Positions 25,236-37,496 of a stretch of DNA of 64,000 bases are shown piece after piece. The notes beneath the pieces were generated by a model. It did no database searches and was not told the origin of the DNA. It saw only the letters and a list, made by a program, of their open reading frames with translations. Origin of the DNA: Pseudopyrenochaeta lycopersici (Eukaryota > Ascomycota > Dothideomycetes > Pleosporales > Pseudopyrenochaetaceae); the NCBI GenBank assembly GCA_003313425.1, contig NHZP01000020.1, positions 992,001-1,056,000 on the forward strand. The letters run 5' to 3'. Made by a program: the position numbers and the translations under genes. The number at the start of each line of letters is the position of its first letter. Position 1 is the first letter of the stretch.

Positions 25236-28200
25236 TTCTCTTCTAGCTCCTAAGTTAGGTTATAGTACTCCTCCTATTTTATATAGAACTTATTATATTA
25301 ATTTTGTAAGCACTTATCTTAGATGTTTTTAATTACCTATTTAAGGTAGTCTTCTTGTAAGTTATTATTTTATACAATAATAGTAGTAAGGTTTAAGTTA
25401 TTAGTTTATTATAATAGGAAGGGGTCTTTAGCAGCTAGTCTTAGCTTCTCTATATAGTATAATTTAGTTCTCTATAGTATATTAAGCTTAACCTAATAGG
25501 GGTCTTGTACGTAAGCGACTTAGTACTTCTTACTTTTCTAGTTAAGTTTCTTACTTCTGCGTGTAGTTTATACGTGCCTAAGGTCTAACTATACTTAGTC
25601 TCTAACCTTATACTTAGGGGCTAGGCGACGTGTCTTATTCGCCTGTGTTTCCTATTATTATTAAGCGTGTGTTATAGCTAAGATAGCCTAGTTAGTAGCT
25701 TATTTTAGCGTTTATATAATGCTTTCTGCTTATTTACTAGGGGGTGTTACTCTATTAAGTAAGTTGCTACTAGCTAATTTCCTAAGTAGCTCTAAGAATT
25801 GCGAGTTTAGATAGCTATATAGAAGGAAGAAAGGAGAGACGCCTATAGAAGAGTTTATATAAGTGTTTAGTATTAGCTTAAAGATTAGGTATAGCGTTGC
25901 CTAGTTATTCTAGTCGTAGTTACAAAAGATTTATCTAACTACTTTAATATTACTATTCGCGTATTCTGTAGTACTATCTATTTATAAGTAGTAGGCTATT
26001 AATAGGTTCCTTTATACTCCTAAGAGTTTACAGATTTTTCCCTATAGTTTACTTATAAATTACGTGCCCTTATCTAATATAATAGACTTAGGGAGCCTAT
26101 AGTAGTAGAAGACTTCTTATATAAATGCCTAGGCTATATTATCTACTTTAATTATCTTAAGTAGGATTAGTATTACGCCTTTACTTAGGTAGTCTTTAAC
26201 TACTATTAAGTTAGTGTAGCTAGATAATAGTAGTAGACTAGTAATAAAGTTAACTGTTAAGTCTTACTACGTACAACTAGGTACTAGTAATAGGCGTAGG
26301 TATCCGTGCTTACTATCTCTCTATAGGGTGCTTTATCTATATAAGCTGTAATTCTATATAAATTAGTAGACGTTTTTACTTATACCTAGCTAGTACTAGG
26401 TACTAGCTAGCGTTTAGTACGTTTCTTCTCTTCTTAGGTAACCTATTTACACAGCTAGATATACTTACTTAATAATTCCTGTACGAAGGGGTTTATTTTT
26501 AGGCACCTAGATCCTAGATCTCTATTAGAGCTTTCTCTCTAAGTTAATTATGTAATCTCCTAGGGATATAGTAAGTTTCTTTATTATGCTAGGTAGCGAC
26601 CTAGCACTTAGCTTTATAGCGTTATAGACTTCCTAATAGGTTACGTTATCTTATATAGCTTAGTCCTAGTATTTAGCGATTAAGTTCTTAAGGATTAGAG
26701 CTTTTAGTAAGGACTTAGCTATAATTAAGCTATTAAGGGTTAACGGAGGGGTTTATATTACCTCTATAACTATTATATCTTACTATTAGGCTAGTACTAA
26801 TATAATAAACTCTCTACTTACTAGGCGGCTGTTATCTATTCCTTATAGTAGGTCCTAGTCTCTTCTAGATAGTGCGTCTGCTTAGGTATTCTCTTTACCT
26901 AGATAGTACTATAGCTTTATATTATTAAACTATAATAGGTAGACTAACTATTATACGTATTATTCTATTATCTTTTACTTCTTTATAGAGTACTCTAGGT
27001 TCTTATAGTTAGTAATTACTTTAAATTCTTATATACTATAGCGTTCTGCGTCCTATTTATTTAGGCATGTAATAACTACTAGTAACTCTTTATTATAAAT
27101 TAGGTAGTTACTCTTATACGCTAGGAATTTCTTTAAGAGGTAAGCTACTATATAAAGAGTTCTTTACTTATCTTCTTATAATAGTACGCTGCCTATAGTT
27201 AAGTTTAAAGAGTTATATTCTACTATTATCTATTATTTAGGTAAGAAAGTAGTAAGAACTTTATCTACTAAGAATATATCCTTAAGAGCTTAGAAACTCT
27301 ACTCTTATTCTATATCTTATAGTACTTTCTCTTTTTTTCTTATTAGCTATATAAGAGGCTCTACTAGTTAAGAGAAGTTTAGGATAAAGTATCCATAGAA
27401 GTTAGTAAACCCTAAGAATCTTTATACGTCTTTAACTATTATTAGGGCCTCTTATTCTTAAATAGCTTAGACTTTCTTAGAGTTTATAGATATACTCTTC
27501 TATACTTCTAGAATAAAGCTAAAGTACTTTATATATTAAATATTAAACTTATATTTACTTAGTTTTAAGTATAGTTCTACTTCTTATAGGTAATCTAATA
27601 CTTTTTATACATAAGCGTAGTACTAAGAGAAGGATCCTTTAGTAAAGATAAGGATATTATCTAAGTATATAGAGGTAAAGTTATCTAAGAAGTCTTATAG
27701 GGCCTAGTTAATATACCTCTAGAAGGTACTTAGTATATTTACTAAGCTAAAGGGCGTTACTAGCTACTTATATAATCTAAATTATATTTAAAATATAGTT
27801 ATCTATTCTAATCCTTTGCTTATCCTTATCTTATAGAATACTATAGTAACGTCTAGCTTAGTATACTATATAGCTTATTTACTTTAGTTTAATATCTTAT
27901 ATATAAGAGGAAGTAGGTAACAGTTCTTCTTAGTTAGAGCGTTAAGAGCTCTATAGTCTATATAGAATTATAGTCCTCCTCTTAGCTTACGTATAAATAG
28001 TATAGGTAAGGCTACTAGTAAGCTGCTCGCACAGATAAACCTTTTATCTAGGAGGTCTAATAACGTCTTCCTTAGTACTAAGAGTTTATCTCTTAATATT
28101 ACGTAGAGAGGTCTGTATAGTTTCTCTAGCTTCTCTTTATTCTTTTCTTCTAACTCTATTACGTAGTCTTATTATAGGCCTTACTATAAAGGTAGCTTAT

Positions 28201-30198
28201 TTTCTTCCTTAAGTAGGAATATCGTTAGATAAGGTTATACGTAAGCTAGTAAGGCGTTATATATTTCCTATAGTATTTTCTAAACTTTTAGGTATAGTAC
28301 TTTCTTAATATCCTTTAGGCTTATAGTAAAGATTTAAGTGTTACTATAGCTTTATCTATAGTATTATACGTAGTATTAGAAAGCTATAGCTAATACTAAG
28401 GTATAGCTAAAGTCTAAGGTAGCGTATTCTATACTGCGTATAGTAGCCTTATATACTTTTAAGTATAGAAGTTTCTTCTGTATATTAATAACGCCTTTAA
28501 TAATCTCTAACTAAGTCTTCTTAAAGATTATATTATATTAGTAAGTAGTTAAGGTAACGTACGTAGCTGCGTGCTACTATATTCCTCCTACGTCTAATAA
28601 AAATTTAGTAACGTATAATACTATACTTTTATATTTATTTACTCCTTTAATCTTAATAGGGAGAATCTTAATATATAGTAAGTTTAAGTCCCTTATAAGT
28701 TTCTTACTTAATAAATAGTAGGTACAGTAACTATTATTAATTATAGTAGTAGCTAGTTATATAGAATTAATAATAATATTTATAGATATAAGTTTTGTAG
28801 TTACTAGCTATAGTAAAAGTAACCTTATTATTTATATAGAGTTTTAGACTTATATAGGCTCTAGCACATAACTTTATACTAGAGCTACTCTTTTCCCTTG
28901 TCTAAGGAGGATAAGGATTCTATTACTTATTTAGTAGTTACAGATATAATCTTTATAAGTTTTATAGGTTTATTAACCTATCTTATATAATAGGCTTTTT
29001 AGCTATTTAATAACTTTACTATATACTAGGCTACTTAGTAGTTATATAGACTATACCTTAAATAGGCGCTGTTCTTTTTTCTTTCTTAGACCTATTTACG
29101 TGTTCCTTAGAATTCTTTTCTAAGTTTTATACAAAGCTAGTAAGCGCTTATAAAAGTTATCTAGTCTATCTTATTATTATCTTTTTAAGTTATTAGTTAG
29201 CTCTACGTGTTATACGCTTTACCTATATAGCTCTTACTTATAGTAATTCTCTCTATAGCTCTTAAATTTTCCTAGGTTACCCTAGTCTATTATATAAACT
29301 CTTTATATATTTCTCTAAATAGTAGTTAATAACTTACTTAGGTCTTTAGTAGCTTACTATTTAAGCTACTCTTAAGATAGTTAATCTTCTAAATATAGCT
29401 TACGTTATCTAACCTAGCTTTAAGGAGCTTAAGGTTAAATACTTAGATATAAGAGTTAAATTCTATTCTTCCTTACTTAGTTATATAGAGGTATTTAAGG
29501 GCCTTCTCTCTTACTATAGAGTCGTTAAAGAGGTTATTAAAGTAGGACTATAGCTTAAGGAGGGATAGCGTTGCTAGCCTATTTATAAGGTTTGTTATAT
29601 ATAGACTAAGGGCGTTAAACGCTTAGCCTATCGTACGAGTAATAACGTAATTTACTCTACTATTATTATCTAGGTAGGCTGCACAGTCTCTATATAGCTT
29701 TGCTTAGACCTTTATTTTCTATTAAAGATATTACTTATGCGAGCCTTTCTTAAAGACTTCTATATTTAGCAGTCTTAGTTTCCTAATCTCTTATATAAGA
29801 GAGTCTTGCTATTCTATTAAAAAGGGGGTAGAGACTATACGTGCTATCCATATACTGCTTAATTTAGCAACTAAGTTCTTTAGCTCTTAAACTTAGTTCT
29901 ATAATAACTCGTACAGCTAGCTCTGCTATTAACTAGCTAACTTATTAAGGGTATCTTATAAGGAGTTAACTATTACTAATAGATCTTCTACTAAGGGTTT
30001 TTATTGCGTAGTTGTTAGGGGTCGTGCTAATACAACTAGTGTTGCTAAGGTACGTGCTAGTGTAGCTAGTGTTGCTGCTATCTTAAGGCTCCTGTTATCT
30101 ATATCTAGTGCTCTTATTATTATAGCTTATACGCTTATTAGTTTAAGGGCCCTTAGTGTCTGTCCATTATTTTTTTAGGTTATTAATCTTTCTCCTTA

Positions 30199-30444
30199 TA
30201 TTATAGGCAAAGAGGCCTAGCTAATAAGTATACATTTATTCTATACTATAAAAGGAGAAAGATAGAGAAGAAGTTAGGTATCCTTAGAGGATATATATAT
30301 ATTTGTATAAGTAAAGAGGGACGTGCCCCTCTAACTACTAACTTGTACGAGCTTATAAGAAAAGGGGGCAGAGGAGATTAAGGAGTTCGCTCCCCTGCGA
30401 TAGTAGCGAAAGCCTCTCTTGCTTAAAGGGCGCAGCCTATTACA
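30199..30444 (-). repeat. 5' LTR of Gypsy C
   Basis: 246 bp direct repeat partner of 23724-23971. Both contain agaaaaggggg and ggagttcgctcccc/cc near the end. Confidence 0.85.
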
Positions 30445-31273
30445 CCTAGTAACGCTACTATAGAAAACCTTTAGGTATAAGACTAAAAAAGAAAAAAAGT
30501 ATAAGGTTAAGAAGATTCTTAATATATAATATTCTAAAATTATAAAGAAGAAGTATAAAGAGACTAAGTACTTAATTAAATAGAAAGAGTACCCTAACTC
30601 TAAGAATACTTAAGAACTAAAATTAAACTTAAGAAACTATAAAAATAATAAAGAATAAGAGGACTTTAAAAATAAGAGATATAACTAACTTAATCTAATA
30701 CCATAATTTTTAAAAGAAAAAGATTACCTTTAAGCTAAGATAAAGTAAAGATACTCTAGTCTAAGGTAGAAGTACTAAGTATTAGCTCTTACTTAAGAAT
30801 ATTAACCTCTTAGTTAACCTTCTTAATTACCTCTAGTACTTTAATCTCTTCTATAATATAACTAGAATTATCTACCTATTATTACTTATAATACTATAAT
30901 AACTTTTACTATTTATAAAGTTAATTCTTTTTTATATAAGTAGTAAGAAGAGTATTGAATACTTTCTTTTTTATATTATTAGCTTTAGCTTCTTATACAT
31001 CTAACTAAGCTAATTCTTTATTTAAATAAGAAAAGTTTAGAACTAGTATATCTACTAGCTTATATAATAATACTTTATTATAATAATAATTTCTATACTT
31101 ATCTTTTAATAATAATATCTTATACTCTAACTTTTTCTTTAAATAATATTTATAGGAGACGATAGTAACTTAACTAATAGTATTTATATAATTTCTAATA
31201 AAATAATACTATATAGTACTATAAGAAGCTATAAGTTAGTTATAAAGATATAAAGACTAAAAAGAGAGAATAG
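30445..31273 (+). pseudogene. pol C-terminus with chromodomain, Gypsy element B
   Basis: Plus-strand text around 30480-30660 reads like a chromodomain (KKYKVKKILN, KEYPNSKNT, LNLRNYKNN, with stops). This is the module at the integrase C-terminus of chromoviruses, thought to guide integration to heterochromatin. It directly follows the end of Gypsy C and leads into the right LTR of element B. The rest of element B is missing, so a deletion accompanied or followed the insertion of element C. Confidence 0.6.
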
Positions 31274-31672
31274 TATTATAAATAGAAGTAGGAAGAGTAG
31301 TAGTTATAAACATAAAAAAGGAGGTATAGATAACTAATAAAGAGACTAAGCTTTTAAACTAACTAATAATACTAAAGTTATATAATCTTAAGAAACTTAT
31401 ACTAAGATAGACTTAGTTCTATAAAATAGAATCAAAGTTAGAGAACTTAAAGGGGGCCTTATAAGAAACTTATAAGATAATTATATATATAAACTTATAT
31501 AATATAGCCTTTATAGTATATTATAATTAACTTTAGATAATCTATAAGTATACTACTATTTATACTTTCTATATGTATTCCTCCTCTAGTACTACCTATT
31601 TATAGAATACTCTAAAGAATTACTAGTTAATACTAGTTACTTTATATTATAACTACTTAATTAGATTTTTAA
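31274..31672 (+). repeat. Right LTR of Gypsy element B (end approximate)
   Basis: Its first 190 bp align with 23530-23723. The right boundary is uncertain: composition changes from TpA-saturated to mixed near 31672, at taacagcggcc. It is more strongly mutated than the left copy. Confidence 0.6.
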
Positions 31673-32600
31673 CAGCGGCCTAACTAAGGGTGTAAGGCGT
31701 TACTATAGGTAGTCTCCTATTATAAGATAGTTTTCTACATATATTACTAGCTGCAGTTAAGAGTCTCTGCAATTATTTTTATGTGCACACCTACTTCTAC
31801 TTAGGCTAAAATAAAACTACGTTAATATTCTAAAAGTCTACTACTAGAGCTATAATTTCTACTAATTTCTGTACTAAAAGCTGGAATTCTAGGGAAGTAC
31901 TGTAGTGTTGAAGATAGGTTAATCTTTAGTGTTCGCGTTGTTGTGATAGGCCTGATGCGGGACGCGAATAGACTAAACTCTTAGTACTGTATATTAGGTA
32001 ATATAATATTGTTAGGGTGTTATATTGCTAATATACGTATTGTTTATATTATTAGAAACACTGGTGACGATAGATGCTTAGCTGAGGTTGAATAGGGCAC
32101 TCTGGCGTAGCCTGCTCTAAGCTTTTTCAGTAATCAGTTGCGCTAAAGTAGGCTGTAGGATGATTACTTTAGGAAAAGAGGTGTAGATTAGTCTTTGTTT
32201 CCGCATTAATAAGCTTTAGTTGCTAGATAATAAACTTAGTAAAAGGCCATATATAGGCAAGGTATAGAAATAAAGCTCGCTCTACTGTTAGATATGTCAC
32301 CTAAATAATATAGAACTTGTAATTTGCTGTTATAGATACTTTGTTATAAGAGAATAGTAGTATGATGCGCCCTTTATGTACTAGTATATTGCGTTGTACA
32401 GCAATAGTATTCGCCTAGCAGATAATGCGGAGCTCCTCACCCCTAGCGGGCATGCCACTAGTCATGTAAATTCCTGCGAAGAGGAGTCGAATGAAATCAT
32501 TACGTCTCTGTAGATACGCCAGCGCTCGTCTGCGTCCAGCGCCCTGCAGGGCTAGCCTCCCTCCTTAGAGAGAGAAGGCTCAACAGTGCAAGTTTTATTT
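31673..32600. other. Intergenic, mixed composition
   Basis: Transition from repeats to a gene island. RIP-like tracts alternate with normal sequence. No gene or RNA could be supported. Confidence 0.35.
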
Positions 32601-33211
32601 CAGTGGCACCTAGTAGCACCTCCAAACTTGGTCCCGCAGCGCCCACACACAGCGGATAGCCCGATAGTAAGTCACTGTATAACGCATTGATCTAGAGCAC
32701 GTACTGACTTATACCCCCTTTTTACAGACTGTGTTATGTGGCATACGGTTGCTGAAGGCGATAATTGTCGGAGTGTTGCAGACAAATACTTCATCACAAT
32801 GGATCAGTTCTTTTCTTGGAATCCTGCGGTGTCAAAGGATTGTTTGACGAATTTCTGGAAAGATCAAGCATATTGTGTGCCGACGTCCGATTCGATTAGC
32901 ATCAGTCGATCTGCCCTGCCGACGGCAACACCGACCAGTGCATTCGTGATTCCAACCCCGAACCAACCGAACAATGCGATCAGCAATTGTAATAAAGTAT
33001 CGCAAGCTTTGAATGGAGATTATTGCTCGGTAAGTCAATCCCTAGAGACTGTCAAAGGGTGATCAACTAACAAGATGGATAGCTGTTCGCCGAACGCAAC
33101 CAAATTACGATGGCACAATTGTATTCATGGAATACAATTCTAGACAATGGCAATGCTTGTGGCACTTCGTTTTGGAAGGACTATTGGTATTTCTTTGGCG
33201 TGTCCACGTGA
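32601..33211 (+). pseudogene. Two-LysM secreted protein gene, 5' part decayed
   Basis: Three exons can be read. Exon 1 ends at 32666 and carries APSSTSKLGPAAPTHSG, then a TAG at 32657, then PD. An intron follows (32667-32727, gtaagt...acag). Exon 2 (32728-33029) reads NCVMWHTVAEGDNCRSVADK and SWNPAVSKDC, a full LysM module with its Cys pairs, then a Pro/Thr/Ser linker and the start of a second module. An intron at 33030-33082 (ctaac branch site) leads to exon 3, which completes it with ITMAQLYSWNT and stops at 33209-33211. LysM modules bind chitin or chitooligomers, and fungal proteins of this build are often effectors. The TAG sits where a Gln (CAG) is typical in the linker, so a C-to-T change probably killed the gene. 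No signal peptide or start was found upstream. Confidence 0.7.
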
Positions 33212-33605
33212 GACCACTCTTGATATAATATAAGAGCGCTGATTTCCAATAACCTCGTTGCAAGCTACCCTGAAGGCCGTTGAAACCATAACTAAAATGC
33301 TCCAAAATGTTTACTTTGCTTGATCGAAACGCAAGAGTAACATCATTTACTCCAGGTTTATTCGGGGGTACTTGCCTAATTATAAGAGCAAAGCTAAAAA
33401 GCAGTGAGCTAAAGCTAAATGAGGCGTAGCATGGTATTGCTTAGCATCATAAGGGAACTGCACAAATGTAACCCCTGGCTAATGCCTTGGCATGTTTTCG
33501 TACTTTAAACTTGCGCCAGTCCTGATTCTTTCCACATCCCAGCCTTTCAATCTGCACTCGTCTTTTCGCAAGTACAGACGCCGCCCAAATACATTCAATA
33601 TCGCA
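33212..33605. other. Intergenic, presumed F-box gene promoter
   Basis: Normal-composition spacer between the LysM relic and the F-box gene. The frame of the F-box gene is open upstream to an ATG at 33492, so part of this could be coding. Confidence 0.4.
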
Positions 33606-35087
33606 ATGGGGACCCTACCGCAAGAGCTAATCAACAAGATAGCATTGCATCTGGAACGATGCCCGGATGAACCACAGGTTCCGATACTTCAGCAAGAGGT
33701 TACTCGCCCCTCAAAGCTTCCTCCATTTGCAACAATCTCTAGTCACTGGAGAGAGGCTGTGGAATTTGTCACATTCCATAGTTTGCGCATCAAGAGTGAT
33801 GAGTTGAGCCATTTTCGGGCCATTGTAACAAGCAACCGTCGTAAACACTTGACAAAGCTGAGCTTTGAAGTCCTGCTACCAGAGTACTCGGAGGAAGCAT
33901 GCGGTCGCGTTGAGTCAGAAGAAGAACAGCGACTCAACAATAAGACATTCACACGGGGAATTAAGGACCTCTTCTCAATTTTAAAGATGTGGGAGGATGA
34001 AGGTTTACAAAGCGTACTACGACTGGAACTGCCTTATGGAAATGCATTTTCTCCGACTGATCTTCGCTTGCGCAACATGGAACTGATCAGGCTCGAAATT
34101 GCGCAGCGGAAACGTGGGAAAGACATCTTTGAGCGAAGATTTGAACAATCCCTGCTGAAGTTCTCCGAGCCTAATGAAATACCGACCCTTTTGAATGTGC
34201 AATATCTCAACATTCGAGGCAACACCACGCGAAAACTGGCACCCAGTGTTGGGCCTGGTCTTGCAGCGTCTCTGCCGAATTTGAGGGGGATATCTTGGGA
34301 ATTTGGAGAGTGCGATGATCAAGCGATCAAGATCGATAACCGAATCGCATTTACCAAGGCACTTGGCCAAACTAAGCTTCAATATTGCTCTGCAGCAGAT
34401 ATTGTCTTTTACCACGAAAACCCATTTGATCAGCGGCCTGCAGAGCAATCGCGTGTGTCATCAAGTGCGCTCTATGACCCCTTCAGTACAAGCCTGCGTG
34501 TCTTCTCCGAAAAGCTTACCTCTTTCACCTTGAGCGGCTACCTTGATTCAACTCTTTTCTGGCCATATAGTGACGAGGTAGACTCTACACCCACTTGGCC
34601 ATACCTGCGGAAACTGAAAATCGTCTTCAACATGGTAACGCCATCTGGCGACTGGTACTTTATCGGAACGGCGCCAGAGCCTCATGAAAATGACAACCCA
34701 GCTCAGGGAATCATTGGTGGTGATGGCGAAGGCGATAGCGATTACACCAACTTCCGTGAGCATGGAAATCAGGCAACGTTAGATCCGTTTCTTACTCCTT
34801 TCGTTAAAGCTATTCAGAGGATGCCTGTTCTTGAACTTTTTATGTTAGAGTCTGAGCTTGGGAGCGAAAAAGGATTTTTTGAGATATCCTTTTACGCGCC
34901 TGGCCAAGTAGCTGAGTGGGGAGACAATAGCAACGAGGATGCTCGGGTTCGGCGACTGTATTATACAGTAGGCGAAGTCTGGAGACCGAATGATGTGGTT
35001 GTAGAGGGTTTGAGAAGCGCCGGGCGGGAAAAATATGGTGAAGAAATCATTGAGAGGTTTCTGGAACCCAGATGTTGGAGGTATTGA
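33606..35087 (+). CDS. F-box-like protein of the fungal hypothetical family
   Basis: An intronless protein of 493 residues from the ATG at 33606. An in-frame ATG at 33492 would add 38 residues rich in Ser/Arg with no domain. I prefer the inner start because the text then begins MGTLPQELINKIALHLE, the usual opening of a fungal F-box (LPxEL..I). F-box proteins bind Skp1 and bring substrates to SCF ubiquitin ligases. The rest has leucine-rich segments such as LLNVQYLNIRG and LPNLRGISWEF and a C-terminal GLRSAGREKYGEEII, which resembles many uncharacterised Ascomycota F-box paralogues. The F-box is divergent: about 20 extra residues (ERCPDEPQVPILQQEVTRPS) separate its first helix from PPFATISSHWREAVE. 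Base composition is normal and no break is seen. Confidence 0.75.
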   Translation: MGTLPQELINKIALHLERCPDEPQVPILQQEVTRPSKLPPFATISSHWREAVEFVTFHSLRIKSDELSHFRAIVTSNRRKHLTKLSFEVLLPEYSEEACGRVESEEEQRLNNKTFTRGIKDLFSILKMWEDEGLQSVLRLELPYGNAFSPTDLRLRNMELIRLEIAQRKRGKDIFERRFEQSLLKFSEPNEIPTLLNVQYLNIRGNTTRKLAPSVGPGLAASLPNLRGISWEFGECDDQAIKIDNRIAFTKALGQTKLQYCSAADIVFYHENPFDQRPAEQSRVSSSALYDPFSTSLRVFSEKLTSFTLSGYLDSTLFWPYSDEVDSTPTWPYLRKLKIVFNMVTPSGDWYFIGTAPEPHENDNPAQGIIGGDGEGDSDYTNFREHGNQATLDPFLTPFVKAIQRMPVLELFMLESELGSEKGFFEISFYAPGQVAEWGDNSNEDARVRRLYYTVGEVWRPNDVVVEGLRSAGREKYGEEIIERFLEPRCWRY

Positions 35088-35520
35088 TAAGATCCCAACC
35101 AGGTGGAAAATTAGCGTCCCTTGACTTTGAAAAGGAACAGAATGTGAGTCGAAACTCCGATTATAGATCGCAAAAAGTGGTGACGACCGAATACGATTTT
35201 GAGCCAACAAAATTTGTGAAGCTCAGCGATTAAGTCTTAATCACTGCTTTTGGATTCTGGTAAGGGCTTCTTTCCGTTAGGTGAACGAATTGTCGAGCAT
35301 GAGTGCTCCTACTTAAAATTTGACTCAAGATGTCTTATACATTTTCGGCTTTGTATAATATGCTATGTCTTTTAACACTCTTAGATTCCCGTAACTAGGT
35401 AGACAACCTTTTGCATCTTCCCATTCAATTGCTGTTGTGGTAGAGTTTGCATACTCTTTTGACTGTTTTTCTTCTGGTCAATAAAAGATCGCATCAATCC
35501 AACGCCAATCTGACTCTATG
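35088..35520. other. Intergenic
   Basis: Downstream of the F-box gene. No feature seen. Confidence 0.35.
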
Positions 35521-35969
35521 ATGACTGTGGAGGCTCTGGAAAGCAATGTAGTTAGTAGCTGTTTGATATCTCAAGTGGCGTCCGGAGATTATCAGATTCT
35601 CTATTACAGAGGTTGTCAACGCAACATACTCATCTCTGGTCAGAAACAAGGAGTCCTAGACGCAGGATCGTAAGTCGGGTGGCTTCAGGTCACCAAGCGA
35701 ATTTAACGAACGTCGCATCCAAAGCCAAACGGTGGGCAGGAGAGATATTACGGTTGAAATTGCGTGGACGCATATCGGGAACTTGGATGAGCCTGAATGC
35801 AAAGAAGAGTAACAATATGAGATTGACTTCTGGGCAGACTGTTGTGAAAATGCAATGCGCCGCAGATCATTGTGACCAATATCCCTGACAGTCATTTAGG
35901 GGTGGAAGACCCATATTTTACAGAGGATCAAGGATCTGAAGGCAGTGCCCTAACATGAAATTATGCTGC
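35521..35969 (+). pseudogene. Unrecognised gene relic with shifting frames
   Basis: Three plus-strand frames take turns being protein-like. MTVEALESNVVSSC to GVLDAGS runs from 35521. FNERRIQSQTV to IAWTHIGNLDEPECKEE runs at about 35699-35810, followed after a stop by YEIDFWADCCENAMRR. Then PQIIVTNIPDSHLGVEDPYF, ending at a TGA near 35957, runs in another frame. This pattern suggests a gene broken by small indels and a stop. No family is recognised, and the chance of coincidence is real. Confidence 0.3.
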
Positions 35970-37490
35970 CCTGGCAAGATCTCGATATTATAAACAATTC
36001 GTCAGCTTTTATCTATTAGCAGCTGTCCATTTAATTTAACATATTTAATGGTCGTAGACTCTAGAAACAAAACAATTCTTAGACATTTTAGAAGTAACTA
36101 CGACGAAGTTTGTTTGGTTGTCTAGCATCTACCACATTAATTTATTAAAATTAGTAACTTAAGCTAATTATTTTGTTTAAAAAGAGTAACCACTTTATTC
36201 CTATGGATAAGCAGTAAAGATGGTCTAGTATTACATACATATTAGCTGTTGCGCGATAGGTACCTTGAGTTAAGTTATTAAATTTGCTAATATAAACACT
36301 TACCGTGCTAGAAGAATTAAAAGAATCTAATGATATATTATACTATTACTGTACTATTACTGCACATTCCCTCTCCTAATCTTCCTTATTTAGATAATAG
36401 TAGTATCGTATTTCTAAGGAATTCTTATAATTAGTTAAGCAGGGCGAGTATAAGGCCTATAGCTTTAACATACCTTAGATGTAATAGGCAACTAAACTAA
36501 TTCCCTAAGCAAAAAAATTATACCCTCTTTACCTATTACTAGTTTGAGTAAAGATATTTCTACTCTCACTGCATTATAACAATATTTATAGCTCTTAAGG
36601 TTTTCTGTGGCTTAGCGATTATATAGGAATCTAGCTGTAAGATCTATAGGCCGTATCTTCGCTACTAGCTTTAAATATTTATATCTAAAACAGCTCCGCA
36701 GGTTATATACAGGGATATAACTATAGTAAAATTCTTAGATACATATTAATTAGTTATAAGACTGCTTTACACGTGAAGCGGGGCAAAAAGCTTACTTCTT
36801 CGGCCGCACTCTCTTAGGGCCTAAGCCGCCTAACCTATATAGAGGCCAATACTAAGGCCTCTAAGATACTAGGCCTAATTCTAGTATCATATTTATTAAG
36901 TTCTCTAGTAGTAAGTAAGACCTTAAGTATCTATCCCCCTTATTCTTAGGTTATAAAACTCTCTCTCTCCTTCCTAATGTATATTCTTATAACCTAACTT
37001 AAAGGATATATTGTAGCTTAATATACAGGAACGATAAATATAAGTATAGATTTTTAATATACTAGACTTTTCATAATTTATAAGTTACCTCCAAAATATA
37101 AAGGTAGAAACTTGAATACTAATTAAAATTAAGTAATGTTCTATTATGTATCAGGCATTACTTATCTCTGTATATAAGCTAGGCTAATTATAACATACTA
37201 TAGGAGATATTATAATGAGCCTACATACATAGAGCGCTCGCTATGCTTGTTATAAGTAGGGTAAGCGCTCGTCCTTAGCATATGGAGTAGTCATATAACG
37301 TGTACCTCAGCCAGAGTGTGCTAAGTGACTGGCGCTTTCTGGCTGGCTAATAGTCTCTCAAGGCGCTTCCTCTGACACCTGGATCTCAGAATCTAACACT
37401 TTTATATAGTTTCTTCCTATTTCACCTAGTACAATAGTAGTGCGTTCCTAAACTTGTTACGTTACAGGCCTCTGCCGTAGCATGATTTCG
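35970..37490. repeat. AT-rich, RIP-like non-coding tract
   Basis: TpA-rich sequence without open frames. A more GC-rich stretch near 36780-36850 (gaagcggggc, ggccgcactctc) could be part of an old LTR, but no partner or target duplication was found. Confidence 0.4.
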
Positions 37491-37496
37491 GTAAGG

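Larger units (their letters stand above)
23724..30444 (-). mobile_element. Ty3/Gypsy retrotransposon C, minus strand, RIP-inactivated
   Basis: Bounded by direct repeats 23724-23971 and 30199-30444 (TGTTATGGGC...TATTACA). On the minus strand a purine run (aaggaagaggagggt, from about 23987) stands directly before the left LTR as a polypurine tract. The left repeat is therefore the 3' LTR and the element is read right to left. Reverse transcriptase text on the minus strand at about 27350-27950 includes YTKLDVTIVFYKIRISKGLE, YLDNILIF and FLGFTNFYRYF, typical of fungal Gypsy pol. Stops are frequent. The bases flanking the two ends (atagg and cctag) do not form a direct target duplication, so the locus has been rearranged. 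Confidence 0.85.
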
